Shown here piece by piece: positions 1-9,948 of a DNA stretch of 64,000 nucleotides (position 1 is the first letter of the stretch; the number at the start of each line of letters is the position of its first letter). A program made the position numbers and the translations under genes. The stretch comes from Pseudoscleropodium purum. Its lineage: Eukaryota; Streptophyta; Bryopsida; Hypnales; Brachytheciaceae. The DNA is taken from NCBI GenBank assembly GCA_963969395.1, contig OZ017802.1, positions 5,830,501 through 5,894,500 on the forward strand, in the 5' to 3' direction. The notes beneath the pieces are model-generated. The model searched no databases. It saw only the letters and a list, made by a program, of their open reading frames with translations, and had not been told where the DNA came from.

Positions 1-698
1 GAGCGAAATTGTGACAGTCAAAATGCCTTGAGCTCTGAAATTGTGTCAAATTCACTGGAATTTTCCATTTAACAATTTGAGGATAATATCTCATTTGGGC
101 AATGAAAATGCTTATGTCATGTACAAGGCTACTGTCTTAATTCCTAGAGTGGGCCCAAAAATCCGTATTTAGGTACTTCTTTGCATTCAATTCCAACTCA
201 TTGATGGTTCCTCTCTTTTCTCTACTCCCACTCCTATTGCAGCTCAAAATAGACTTCAGGTAACATGCTTACAAGTTAGGTTGTGTCCAAAACTTTGGTA
301 TAGAATGAAAAACAGTAGTGGAGCCTATTCTAGAACTTCGAACACAACATGACTTTTAAGCATGTCCTACGTCATTTATCTTTCCCTTCTAGAATTTTGG
401 AATGCAGTTCTACAATTCCCTTCTGTAAGCTAGCTTCAACATCTGTGGCGATTTTCAAGCTTGTTTTTCATCACCGATTTTACCCTTGCTAATCCTCTTG
501 TTAATCGTAGTCTAAACGTAACTATTACCAGAATATTCGTGTAGACGTACCCTCTATTCTGTGCAATCCTCAACAAAAGCCTACTGTCAATGATTTCCCT
601 CTGCAAAACGATGACCCTCGAACCCCTTTCAGAAGACCATGAAAACCAACTTGAACTTTCAAAGGAGAGTTTATTTTTTATTTTTCGGGGGTTTGCAG

Positions 699-3141
699 TT
701 CGTGCGGAGTTGCAGGGTCTGCCTTGCTTTCTGTTTGGTGAGTCCATGGGAGGGGCGGTGGCGCTGCGAGCTCACCTGAAGGAGCCTTCCTTGTGGGATG
801 GCGCCGTGCTGGTGGCGCCCATGTGCAAAATCGCCGACGCCATGTATCCGCCGTGGATCCTCGTGCGCATCCTCATTGCCCTATCTTGCGTCATACCCAA
901 GGCCAAGCTGGTGCCAGGACAAAGTATTGCTGCAATCGGATTCAGAGACCCAGTCAAGAGAAAACTCGTAAGCTTATTGCTATCCTATTTGGTGTCACTA
1001 CCTAAACCCTAAACCCTACTGTAAGTCATCGTAAGCTATAGTTTTGTATTAGAGTTTTGTTTTTTATATTAGCGAAGTGTAGCGTATAATGTGAGGACAA
1101 GGGAACTCAGGGGAGAGATGTCTGATGAGGAGGGTGAAACTTGTCAAGCGAAAACTCGGACGTTACATTTCTGACTATCCTGTTCATTCTGTTGGTGTCA
1201 CTGCCTGTACTAAGTTATTATAAGCTATAGTGTTGTATTGGAGCTTTGTTTTTTTATCGGCGAAGTGTAGGGTAGTTCCTGAGGACAAGTGAACTCAAGG
1301 AAAAGATGCCTGTTGAAGGGGTGTTTTTCGAATTCCTGAGGGCGAGGCTATTAGCCAGCATGAACCAGCATTGGCAAATTTGGATGAACTCGGTGAATTT
1401 TTGGTGAATGATTGCAGAGTGTCCGGTAATTGGGGGAAATCTGTGGAACATATTAGTCTGCAGTAGAATTCAGTGATTTGCTGTTCATTCTGTTTTGTGC
1501 CACTGCCTAAACTTAAGTCACCTTAAGCTGTAGTTTCTTATTGGAGTTTTTTTTATATCGGCAAAGAATTGGGTAATGCATGAGGCCAAGGGAATTCAGG
1601 GAAAACATACCTGTTGAGGAGGGTGAAACTTGCCAAGGAGGGGATGTTTTCCTGAATTTCTGAGAGCGAGGGTATTAGCCAACATGAACCAACATTGGCA
1701 GGTTTGAATGAACTTGGTGAATTTTCAGTGGTTGCAGAATGTCTGGTTATGTGGGCAAGCCTGTGGAACATATTATTCTGCAGTGGAATTCAGTGGTTTA
1801 CGTTCATGGAATCCACTCAACATGATGAATATTGGAGCTATATTAGTAGGCAAATAATGAAGTTTTCGAGGGGGGGAAATTATAGCTTTAAGTAACTTGC
1901 TTTAGGTAGTGATACTGAATAGAATAAGTGGTGCAGCACCCTTATTTGTAGTTATGCGGTTTTAGCCGATGTTGAAAACTCTTCAACCTAATAAATCATG
2001 ATTCGATCGTTTTCCTGATTTTTTTTGACATTTCATTATTCGTGCAGGCCGATTCAAACCCGGTTGCGTATGTGGGAAACCCTCGCATCCGAACTGCTGT
2101 TCAGATGCTCCGGATCACTGAATATCTCGGTAGCAAATTGCAAGAGGTATGATCCACTTCATTCTCCATCAGTGTGGTACTTAACCTAGGTTTTAGGTCA
2201 ACAGTGGATTCATTACTTTCCTGAATAGAGCATTGTTCATACCTGAGGAATCTTTATTGTGATAAAGATACCTTCTTTGTCCTCATAATTTCTCATTTCT
2301 CTCTTAGCCATTTTGATTCTTCCATCCTCATCATGATTTTCTCTATCATTCTATGAGCTCGGCATACATCTCCACAATTTTCTTCCAAATACATGGTCGT
2401 CCGAATTCAAGATGTTATGCTGATTGATTGATTGATTCTGCTCATAAATCTTTATGGGCTCCTATTAGTTCTCTTTCATTTTCTCCAAGCCATTTGATTG
2501 TTTCACCGTCTTCTCCAATATTCTCCATCATTCTAATAGCTCCTCATAAGTCTATAAGTCATGATTTCTTCCAAAAAATGATCTCTCAACTAGTTCAGGA
2601 GTATTATTTTGATCGATCGATCGATCGATTTATCTTGCTTATAAAGATTCATTTCTTGTTCTTCTAAAGTCTCCTCCATTCTGTCATTCACCATCTCCAG
2701 TATTCTCTCCGTCACTCACTCTCATTGCTCTACTGACACATAAGTCTAGACATGGTTTCTTCCGAAGTTGGTTCAATAATGTTATATTATCGATGGATTG
2801 TGCAGGTTTCCTTGCCATTGCTGGTGCTTCACGGCGCCGGCGACCGCGTCACGGACCCGGCCATCAGCAAGCTGCTGCACGAGAAGGCCAAGTCTGCAGA
2901 CAAGACTTTGCGACTCTACGACGATGCGTGGCACTGTCTGCTGCAGGGCGAGCCGGATGAGATGATCCACAGCGTGATGCGTGATGTGATCCAATGGCTG
3001 GATTCTCACACGGCCGCGAAGACAAAGGCGTTTCCACAGCAGAGCCAGAAGGAGTTTGACGACCGGGTGGCGAGAGCTGTCCCAAGTTTGATCAATTTTG
3101 GTAGATTCAATGTAGAGAGAAAAAACTCCAGCCATTTTTGA
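699..3141 (+). CDS. Monoacylglycerol lipase-like alpha/beta hydrolase, 3' exons (5' end outside window)
   Basis: Three exons are read as 699-967, 2048-2146 and 2806-3141, with AG before each and GT after the first two; the phases join cleanly. Exon 699-967 carries the nucleophile elbow GESMGG (GXSXG serine), followed by VALRAHLKEPSLWDGAVLVA and APMCKIAD, which are typical of plant MAGL or caffeoylshikimate-esterase-like serine hydrolases. The middle exon encodes 33 residues (ADSNPVAYVGNPRIRTA...). The last exon supplies the catalytic Asp in LHGAGDRVTDP, the catalytic His in DAWHCLLQGEPDEM, and a C-terminal tail ending at TGA. The family hydrolyses monoacylglycerols or related esters in cytosol or on membranes; the substrate here is inferred only from family. 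All three catalytic residues are present. The N-terminal HGxG/oxyanion exon is not found in 1-698, so the gene starts upstream of the window. Exons are GC-rich and introns AT-rich. MAGL and caffeoylshikimate esterase cannot be told apart from these exons. Confidence 0.88.
985..1810 (+). repeat. About 300-bp tandem repeat units inside the lipase intron
   Basis: Three consecutive related units begin near 985 (shortened), 1185 and 1495. Each opens with a variant of GGTGTCACTGCCTAAAC and continues through a TAAGCTATAG-like block. Units 2 and 3 then share the stretch with TTAGCCA(G/A)CATGAACCA and end near GTGGAACATATTA and CTGCAGT. The short unit 1 starts within about 20 bp of the exon 5' splice site. 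The array expands intron length but does not carry its own gene. Confidence 0.8.
1001..1019 (+). repeat. Short interstitial telomere-type repeat
   Basis: About two and a half units of CCTAAAC are seen, the plant (Arabidopsis-type) telomere repeat on the C-rich strand, inside the lipase intron. It is too short to be a chromosome end. Confidence 0.6.
2611..2629. repeat. GATC microsatellite
   Basis: Almost five perfect GATC units lie in the second intron of the lipase gene. Confidence 0.8.
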
Positions 3142-5204
3142 GGTTGGCGGAGCTTACTCTTGGAAGTTCAAGGCCTATGACTAAGCTAAGGTAGGTCTGC
3201 CAAAATTGATCAAATTCTTGGATTCTTAGGTGCATTCCTCATTTCTAAAGTTCCTTGGAAGTCATTCTTTGGACACTTTTTTGTCCTCCACCATGTTTCA
3301 AGGTTAAGATGTTAATCTTCAAAGGACATGGTGTATGGTTGAGGTAGTGAGCCAAACATTATCAAATTCTTGGATGAATAGGTGTATTCTTTGTTTCTAT
3401 AATTTACTTAAAAGTCATTCATTGGACACTTTTTTGTACTCTTTGGTGTTTCTAGCTTAAGAGATTAGGAGTATGTTTGTTGAGGGGTCCCACTTGAAAG
3501 TGACATTAGAAATTCAGTGTAGATTCATTGATTGCTTAAAGATTCACATTGGTGTTGATCTAAATTGAACAATTAGAAAAAAAGGATATTGACACTTGGG
3601 GGTCCATATTTGGATATAAGGTGCAAGAGTTGTGAATGTTATTGATGTATAAATATTGTAAGGTAGCAACACCTAATTGTGACATGTTTATGAGATTGAT
3701 CCAAACAATTTTTTACCTAAAATTTACTCCCTTTGTCTTGAAATAAATCTAGGGTTTCTTGGAAATGGTTAGATTAATACATGAGTTGTTCCTATTTTCA
3801 AAAAATTGCTTAGTTATTGTAGCTTTTAGTAAACCTTATTGGGTGTGAAAGAGTGGAAGACAATCACAAAGAAGTGTATGTTGAAAAAAGGCAACAAAAT
3901 TGAAATTTTTTTTTCCCTTTTTGAAATTGCTACAATGCTATTAATTTGGATCATTTTCCAATCAATGTTGGTGCAGTGAAGTCTAATGATGTTCTATGTA
4001 TTCATATGATATTCTATGTTCTATGATATGTTCTATAATATTCCAATGGTGTCTTGTAATTCAACTCTATCAAATTCTCAACAAGAGGTTTGTTAGTAGT
4101 AGTTTCTAAACAATTGTGGGTTGGATTATCACCTTCAATTGGTTAGAGGTTTTGTTTCAATTTCCTTTGCATGGATCAAGTTGATGTATAGTCTCTGGAG
4201 TGTAGTATTTGCAAATTCTTTTGCTTCCACATGTTCAAATTAGCTTTAGACAGTTGTTGATTAAGTTGTGGAGAGCCATTTTGAATTTATTTTGGGACAA
4301 GTATATTTGGAACTAGCTTTAGTTGATTAAGGTGTGGAGAGCCATTTCGAATTTAATTTGGGACAAGTATATCTGGAAGCCTTGAATTTACTTTGGGACA
4401 TTGGGACAGAGGGAGTACAATCTATATTCATAAGAGTGGGTACACCTATATTCAACACTTTGAAAATTCATAGTTTAATCATATGGTGTATAAAAAATGC
4501 ATTATGAGGGAATCTAAAATCCCTTTCTAATTACCAAGAAGATTAGTGTGCCCTTCACTATTGTTGTAGCCAAAATAAAATAAAAATAATTTTCTAATTT
4601 TTTATGCATAAAAACTTTGAAATTTAGTGACTTCTACGTCATAGGTTCAAATGCTACAAAACAAAGCCCATGCATCTATCTTTATAGAGAGCTTTCCAAT
4701 AGTGCTAAGAACATGAAAGGGATGCATTGTAGAGAGCTTTCCAATGGTACTAAGAACATGAAAGGGACATACTATCCTAAATATCACTCAAAATATCTCT
4801 TTGTAACAAATATAACATACATCTTCATTTAAAGTATACTTTTCTAGTTCAATAATAGCAACTACATGTTCAAATTCTAATTTGGACAATCTTAGGTTGA
4901 TATCATATATGGACCTATGTATTGAATAGGAACTAAATAGGAGCAATCTTGAAGGAGCTTTGAAGATGATATGGATGTTATTGGAAGGTAGAAAAACTAT
5001 CTATACAATATGGTAATGACCAATTGCTTCAATATGCAATTTAAAAAAAACTCAACAAAAGAGTAGATAATGTTGTTTTTTAAATAATTTTCAAAGCATA
5101 TTGTAAAATACAATTCGAAATTGTTGCATGGCGCATATAGCATTTTTTTTCAAAAGTTGTATAGAAAGTCTTGAATAGTCAAAATTCATAAAGCATTGAA
5201 GCTC
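3142..5204. other. AT-rich intergenic stretch without a recognisable gene
   Basis: No coding signature on either strand. Two local duplications are visible: an imperfect pair near 3200-3440 around TTGGACACTTTTTTG, and a pair at about 4687-4765 around GAGAGCTTTCCAAT followed by AAGAACATGAAAGG. Confidence 0.6.
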
Positions 5205-5440
5205 CTATTCTTTGGTCTTCAAATTATTTTTTTCTCAAACAATACTATCTTATTGTCATTGTTTTAAATTTTTTGGAAATAATCAATTTGAAAAATGGTT
5301 TTATATTGGGATTATTGACAACTTTGATCTTTTGTTATTGTTATTGTCATTGTGTGAATTTTTTTTTGAGATAATCAATTTGGAAAATGATTTTATATCA
5401 CAATTTTTGACAACTTTGATCTTAAGATAACAAATTAGAA
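5205..5440. repeat. Imperfect two-unit tandem repeat, about 110-120 bp
   Basis: Two adjacent units share the core TTATTGTCATTG, then an AATAATCAATTTG-like block and TTGACAACTTTGATCTT. Confidence 0.6.
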
Positions 5441-5504
5441 AGATGGATTGATATTGGGATTATTAATTGATTCTAGACAAATGAAGAAGACAGAAGCTAT
5501 CTAC

Positions 5505-5710
5505 AAAATAGACACTGATTAAAGCTAACAATGGATATACAAAAATGGGCATTGGGTAAACAAAATGGATTGACAAAAATGGGCACTGATTAATACTAAC
5601 AATGGATATATGCAAAAATGGGCATTGGGTAGACAAAATGGGTAGATAAAAATAGGCACTGATTAATGCTTATAATGGATATACACAAAAATAGGCACTG
5701 AGTAGACAAC
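5505..5710. repeat. Three-unit tandem repeat of about 70 bp
   Basis: Units repeat the order GGGCACTGATTAA, AACAATGGATATA, AAAAATGGGCATTGGGTAGA with small changes. The array directly borders the tRNA-like SINE piece on its right. Confidence 0.75.
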
Positions 5711-5880
5711 CATGGTAGTTCTAGCAGCAAGGCTTGCCTGGTATGGATGCCTGGTATTGATGTTAGAGAAACTACCATAAAGGCCTCCACTACATGAACA
5801 TGTGGGTGGCGCTTGGACTTGAACCCTAGACCTTATGCTTGTCTCTAAAGAGCCTTGACCATTGCACCAAGCATGAATTT
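5700..5880 (-). mobile_element. tRNA-derived SINE-like element
   Basis: On the minus strand this stretch reads like a tRNA-derived head. An A-box-like TTGGTGCAATGGTCAAGG lies about 30 bp before a B-box-like GGGTTCAAGTCC, followed by a non-tRNA body toward 5700. It does not fold as a proper tRNA: there is no acceptor stem match or CCA-ready end that I can see. Internal pol III promoter boxes in this spacing are the hallmark of plant SINEs. The ends and any target duplication are not clear. Confidence 0.5.
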
Positions 5881-5894
5881 ACATAAATATATGG

Positions 5895-6205
5895 TAGAAC
5901 CACCCATTGTTAACTAGTGACCTATCTCCAACCTATAGGTTGTATTATTTCCAACCAAGGTCGAAATAAATGTTCAACCACATTTTTGAATGTGTTTCTT
6001 CTCTTTTTCAAAGATTGATCAAGTCATGACACATGTCCCAAACTAATGAGTAGGAGGAAGCTCTTGAATGATTAGGATTTCAAGATTCTATTTGTTGGCT
6101 ATAGGTTTGGACCAATCGTCAACTTCTAAAATTCTTAGTAATTTGAATTCAAAGAACAAAATCACCAAAATTTGACAATCCCTATGTTAACAATGGATGT
6201 TTCTA
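5895..6205. mobile_element. Small TIR element, AGAACCACCCATTGTTAAC family
   Basis: The left end reads TAGAACCACCCATTGTTAAC and the right end is its imperfect reverse complement, GTTAACAATGGATGTTTCTA. No coding capacity. A longer relative with the same ends sits in both palindrome arms (50217-50905 and 61451-62139). Fragments of the same terminus occur near 6241 and 6600. Confidence 0.6.
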
Positions 6206-6694
6206 CTAAAATAGATGTAGTGATTTTATTTATTTAAAGTAGAACCACCTATAGTCAATTATTTAAGCAATTTTGGACATGATCTAGAGTGTTGTGAAGC
6301 AAAACAAATATTTGCATAAGTGCAAACGTAGAAATTGGTAATTGTACAATTTGATTCAAAATTACTAGAAATTATGAAAGCTCTTAGTGGGCTTGGACCC
6401 ATGTCCAAAGTCTAGAGTCATACAAAATTGTTCAATTAGAGAAACTAATTCCTATTAACTTAAGCACCAAAAAGGAGGCATATGTGTCATGTAGTTTGGT
6501 TATGAGAATACCATATGTCATGCTACCCAATCAAAAAGCTTTTTTAAACCATTCCCTCTAAAAAAATGAAAATGAATCTTAGCCTCTATTGTTAGAAATG
6601 GATGGTTCTACCTAAGTCATTACATGAAGTTTGAATAGGTGTAGACTATACTTGAAAGACAAGCCAATGGTAGAGGGGTAACACCTTTCATAGG
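6206..6694. other. AT-rich intergenic stretch, no gene seen
   Basis: It contains only stray terminus-like pieces of the AGAACCA small-element family, near 6241 and 6600. Confidence 0.5.
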
Positions 6695-7035
6695 TAGCTA
6701 TACATTTTTCATGGAGGTGTTGCATTGACAAAAACTATTTAGAAATAGCTATACATTTTTCATGGAGGTGTTGCATTGACAAAAACTATTTAGAAATAGC
6801 TATACATTTTTCATGGAGGTACTGCATTGATAGAAGCTATTTAGAAATAGCTATTCATTTTTCATGGTGCTGCATTGACAAAAGCTATTCATTTTTCATG
6901 GAAGTGTTGCATTGACAAAAGCTATTTAGAAAAAGCTATACATTTTTCATGGAAGGTGTTGCATTGATAGAAGCTATCTAACAAAATTATACATGTTTCA
7001 TGGAGGTGTTTCATTGACAAAAGCTATCTAAAAAA
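6695..7035. repeat. 51-bp minisatellite, about seven units
   Basis: The consensus unit starts TAGCTATACATTTTTCATGG and continues AGGTGTTGCATTGACAAAA then CTATTTAGAAA. The first units are almost perfect; one unit near 6845-6880 is shortened, and later ones diverge. A shortened relative of the unit starts again at about 7078. Confidence 0.9.
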
Positions 7036-7214
7036 AATTTGAGGAGGTGTAGACCATACTTAAAAGTAAGTCATAGCATAGCTATACATTTTTCAAATGG
7101 CTAAAGCCATGTACAAGTTATACCCAACATTGAATTCAAAAAGAAAATTAAAAATTTGTTTTCAATTGAAAAATAATAGAGATTATAGAATATTTGAAAG
7201 CATATTTCAATTAT

Positions 7215-7510
7215 TTACAAATTTCCAACTTCTCCTTGAAAACACCATAGAAAATTAATATCCTTAACTAGAATTAGTTCATTTTCCATCCAATTTGAAA
7301 CCACTAGTCCTTCTCTTATTAGCATGAGGTCAAACTTCAATAAAGAGAGTAAGAGTATACATGTCATGATGTCATCATGAGGTAATAAGTTACATGTCCC
7401 TCTCCTTGTTACTTTCATTGTCACATGGCATCATGGGGTTGGGAAGAGGGAGTGGTTGAGAGGCATTATCCCCATCCTTATCACCGTCATAGATGTTCAA
7501 GATTGATGGA
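7215..7510 (+). repeat. Dispersed repeat, FPF1 3'-flank type, copy 1
   Basis: It is related, in reverse complement, to the stretch 3' of the intact FPF1-like gene (about 23740-23960). The shared order is a CTCTCAAAGACGGTGA-type block, AATGTCTCTCAACCACTC, a TTGTGCCATGTGAC-like block and GAGAGGGACATGTA. Other copies lie at 21860, 32040, 34080, 35000 and 39470. Either this is an independent transposon or it is a decayed relic of earlier FPF1-locus duplications. Confidence 0.55.
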
Positions 7511-7539
7511 GAGAAAATATGCTAATGAAGAGATATATT

Positions 7540-8445
7540 ATGAATAGATATTACGAAAAATCACATATGTACTTGAGAAGACTAAGGACAATATTACTTT
7601 GGAAGCATCTTGTCATTAGCATGGAACTTCATATGCAGCACCTCCTTTGCTCCTCGAGTAGTTGTGTTTGGAGTTGTGTCAAAATTTCTGCACTGAAACC
7701 AGGATTCAAACGCATGCCCTGTGAAGACGAGACCGATCCTTGCATTCCGATGTATCCCTTGTTAGCATTCACTTCCTCTAATAAGAGATCATAATTTGCA
7801 AGCTATGTCGTCTTCTTCCTCCTTCATATTCTAATTCAAGCAGAACCAAGTATTCATTTCTTCTATTTTTTAATCATGTCGTGTATGCTAAATGCTTCAT
7901 ATCGCAGACCGGGACTGCCTACACAAAGCCAGTTTCTAATCGAAGTTGAAGGCTATGCTTAATTATTTCTAGAGGAGTTTTGCTTCCAGTTTCTGAGCTG
8001 ATACACATGAACACTATAGGGCCACTTTTTTTTTTGTTCTGTGCTTTGATCGAGAGTGCCGGATGATGTCACATGTAAGAGCCGACCTCTTAGTCGTTGT
8101 TTCAAGTCTAGAGATGATTAACCTACTGTACAAATTCAATCTTCATCAGAACTTTGAAACCTGCTCGCTTCGAAGCGATTGTTAGCATCTGGCTACAAGC
8201 AAGTGCTTTTCATTTTAAGACACGCACGAACTTAGAAATCTTGTGAAATGAGTGATTAAATGTTGTGTACTTGAGGTATTTGTTAAAGTTCCTGTGGAAG
8301 TTCCATTTCGAGAATGATCATTTCTTAGACCTGAATATCAGGCAAGCTGTCCAAGCTACGGTTGAACTCAGACCCTTTCTGAATGAATGCATACAATGGT
8401 TCATTGATGGACGCGCGGGCTGCTTATGTCAAGTTTGGAAAGTCC
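7540..8445 (+). repeat. FPF1 upstream module, copy A1 (no coding region)
   Basis: This stretch is colinear with the upstream and 5'UTR-intron region of the FPF1-like copies. Landmarks are CATATGCAGCACCTCC, CTGTGAAGACGAGA, GATCCTTGCATTCCGAT, CTAGAGGAGTTTTGCTTCC, TTGTTAGCATCTGGCTACAA, CTTGAGGTATTTGTT and CGGTTGAACTC. It runs to GCTTATGTCAAGTTTGGA and then jumps directly into the start of module A2, so the FPF1 exon is absent. Confidence 0.75.
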
Positions 8446-9850
8446 CGAAAACATGTGAAAATAATGAATCACATAATTCTTGTTTGCATCTTTCAGCCAA
8501 GGAACAATCTAGTCGATGTAATGGAATACTTGGATCTCATATTCTGTTGTTGTCCAATTTTGGTAATTGGTGTTGCTTTGTGAGCTCTCCTCTTACACGC
8601 AGCAAGGTCAAAAATTGATCACAACTCAAAGACTTCCTCTGCAGTCTGCACCCAAATTCTTGCACAGAATGATTATATAAATTTGTTAATATCTTCAGTC
8701 CAACGGAAAATCACACACTCTACATGAGAAGATCGGCGACGATATTACTGCGGAAGTATTTTTCCTTAGCATGGTTCATATATATGCAGTACCTCCATCG
8801 GTCCTCAAGTAGTTCTGTTTGAAGTTGTATCAGGATTTGAGCGCCTTGCTGAACCGAAACCGGGAATTCAAACGCATGATTGCCCTGTGAAGACGAAACG
8901 ATCCTTGCATTCCCTTCAGTTGCTGCTGAAGGTGATACGTCTCACTCGTGTTTTTATTTTATCTCTTCTCTTAGACCACAATACATCGGTGAAAGCTGAC
9001 ATTGAAGGGGAAAGAAATTCATAGTACACATTTTGATGCTTGTCAAAGGAATTGCATGCATCGGTTAGCTTCAAGTGTCTGATTTTGGCATCGGCTCTTT
9101 GGTCAAGCATTTCATTCCTCTAGAGATCATAATTTGCTAGCATTGTCGTCTTCTTTCTTCATTTTCTAATTCAAGATTTCAAGCAGAACCAATTCCTCGT
9201 TTCATCTATTTGTTAATCATTTCGTGCATGCTAACTGCTTCTTATCGCAGGGGCTGGCTATATACAGAAAGCCAGTTTCGAGTGTAAGTTGAATGCTATG
9301 CTTAATTCTTTCTAGATATCGGGTTTTGCTTTCCGTTTATGAATTGTTATGCATGAACACTTGAACATTCTATGGCTACTTTAGTTTGCTCTGTGCAATC
9401 ATGATCGACAGTGCCGGAGGATGTTACATATAAGAGCCGACCTCGTACTAGAATCCTAGCAGCAGTGAAGGAAGACGGAACAGTTGTTTCGCTTGATCGA
9501 GAGCTAGTGCAGGATGATGGTACATATTAGAGCCAACCTCATACTCGCTGTTTCAAGTCTGGAGATGATTAAGCTAGTGTACAAATTCAATTTTCATGTT
9601 CATTTTAAAACCTGGCTGCTCGCTTGGAGGCGATTGTTAGCATCTGGCTACAAGTGCATTTCATATATATAGACACACGAACTTAGAAATCTTGTGAAAT
9701 GAGTATTGTGTACTTGAGGTATTTGTTGAAGATCCTGTCGAAGTTCCATTTTGAGATCATTTCTTAGACCTGATTATCAGGCAAGCAGTCAAAGCTACGG
9801 TTGAACTCCGAATCATACTGAATGCATACAAGGGTCCATGCCCGCCTACC
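8446..9850 (+). repeat. FPF1 upstream module, copy A2, ending next to the RWP-RK gene
   Basis: A direct repeat of A1, offset about 1.45 kb, but starting further upstream: it contains the AATCACATAATTCTTGTTTG block and the GTGAGCTCTCCTCTT block. It ends after CTGAATGCATACAAGGGTCC. A 20-base tract CAGCAGTGAAGGAAGACGGA occurs twice, near 9461 and 9849. The next 100 bp lead to the RWP-RK ATG, so this module occupies that gene's promoter position. Confidence 0.75.
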
Positions 9851-9948
9851 AGCAGTGAAGGAAGACGGAGAGCACAGTGGAGACTCCTAGCAGCATTGGT
9901 ACGTGACTCTAGCGGAAGTCATTAGAAAAAAATTGGGGCGAAGTCACG

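Noticed and set aside
590..698. ATG at 590 as the lipase start
   Set aside because: Residues before 699 do not resemble the family; an acceptor TTTGCAG precedes 699, so upstream exons are outside the window.
1001..1019. Chromosome end
   Set aside because: Only about two and a half telomere-type units, inside a gene.
5805..5875. Functional tRNA gene on the minus strand
   Set aside because: The A and B boxes are present, but the acceptor stem does not pair and the anticodon arm is not recognisable.
6695..7035. CRISPR-like array
   Set aside because: Units are head-to-tail without unique spacers, and this is a plant genome; it is a minisatellite.
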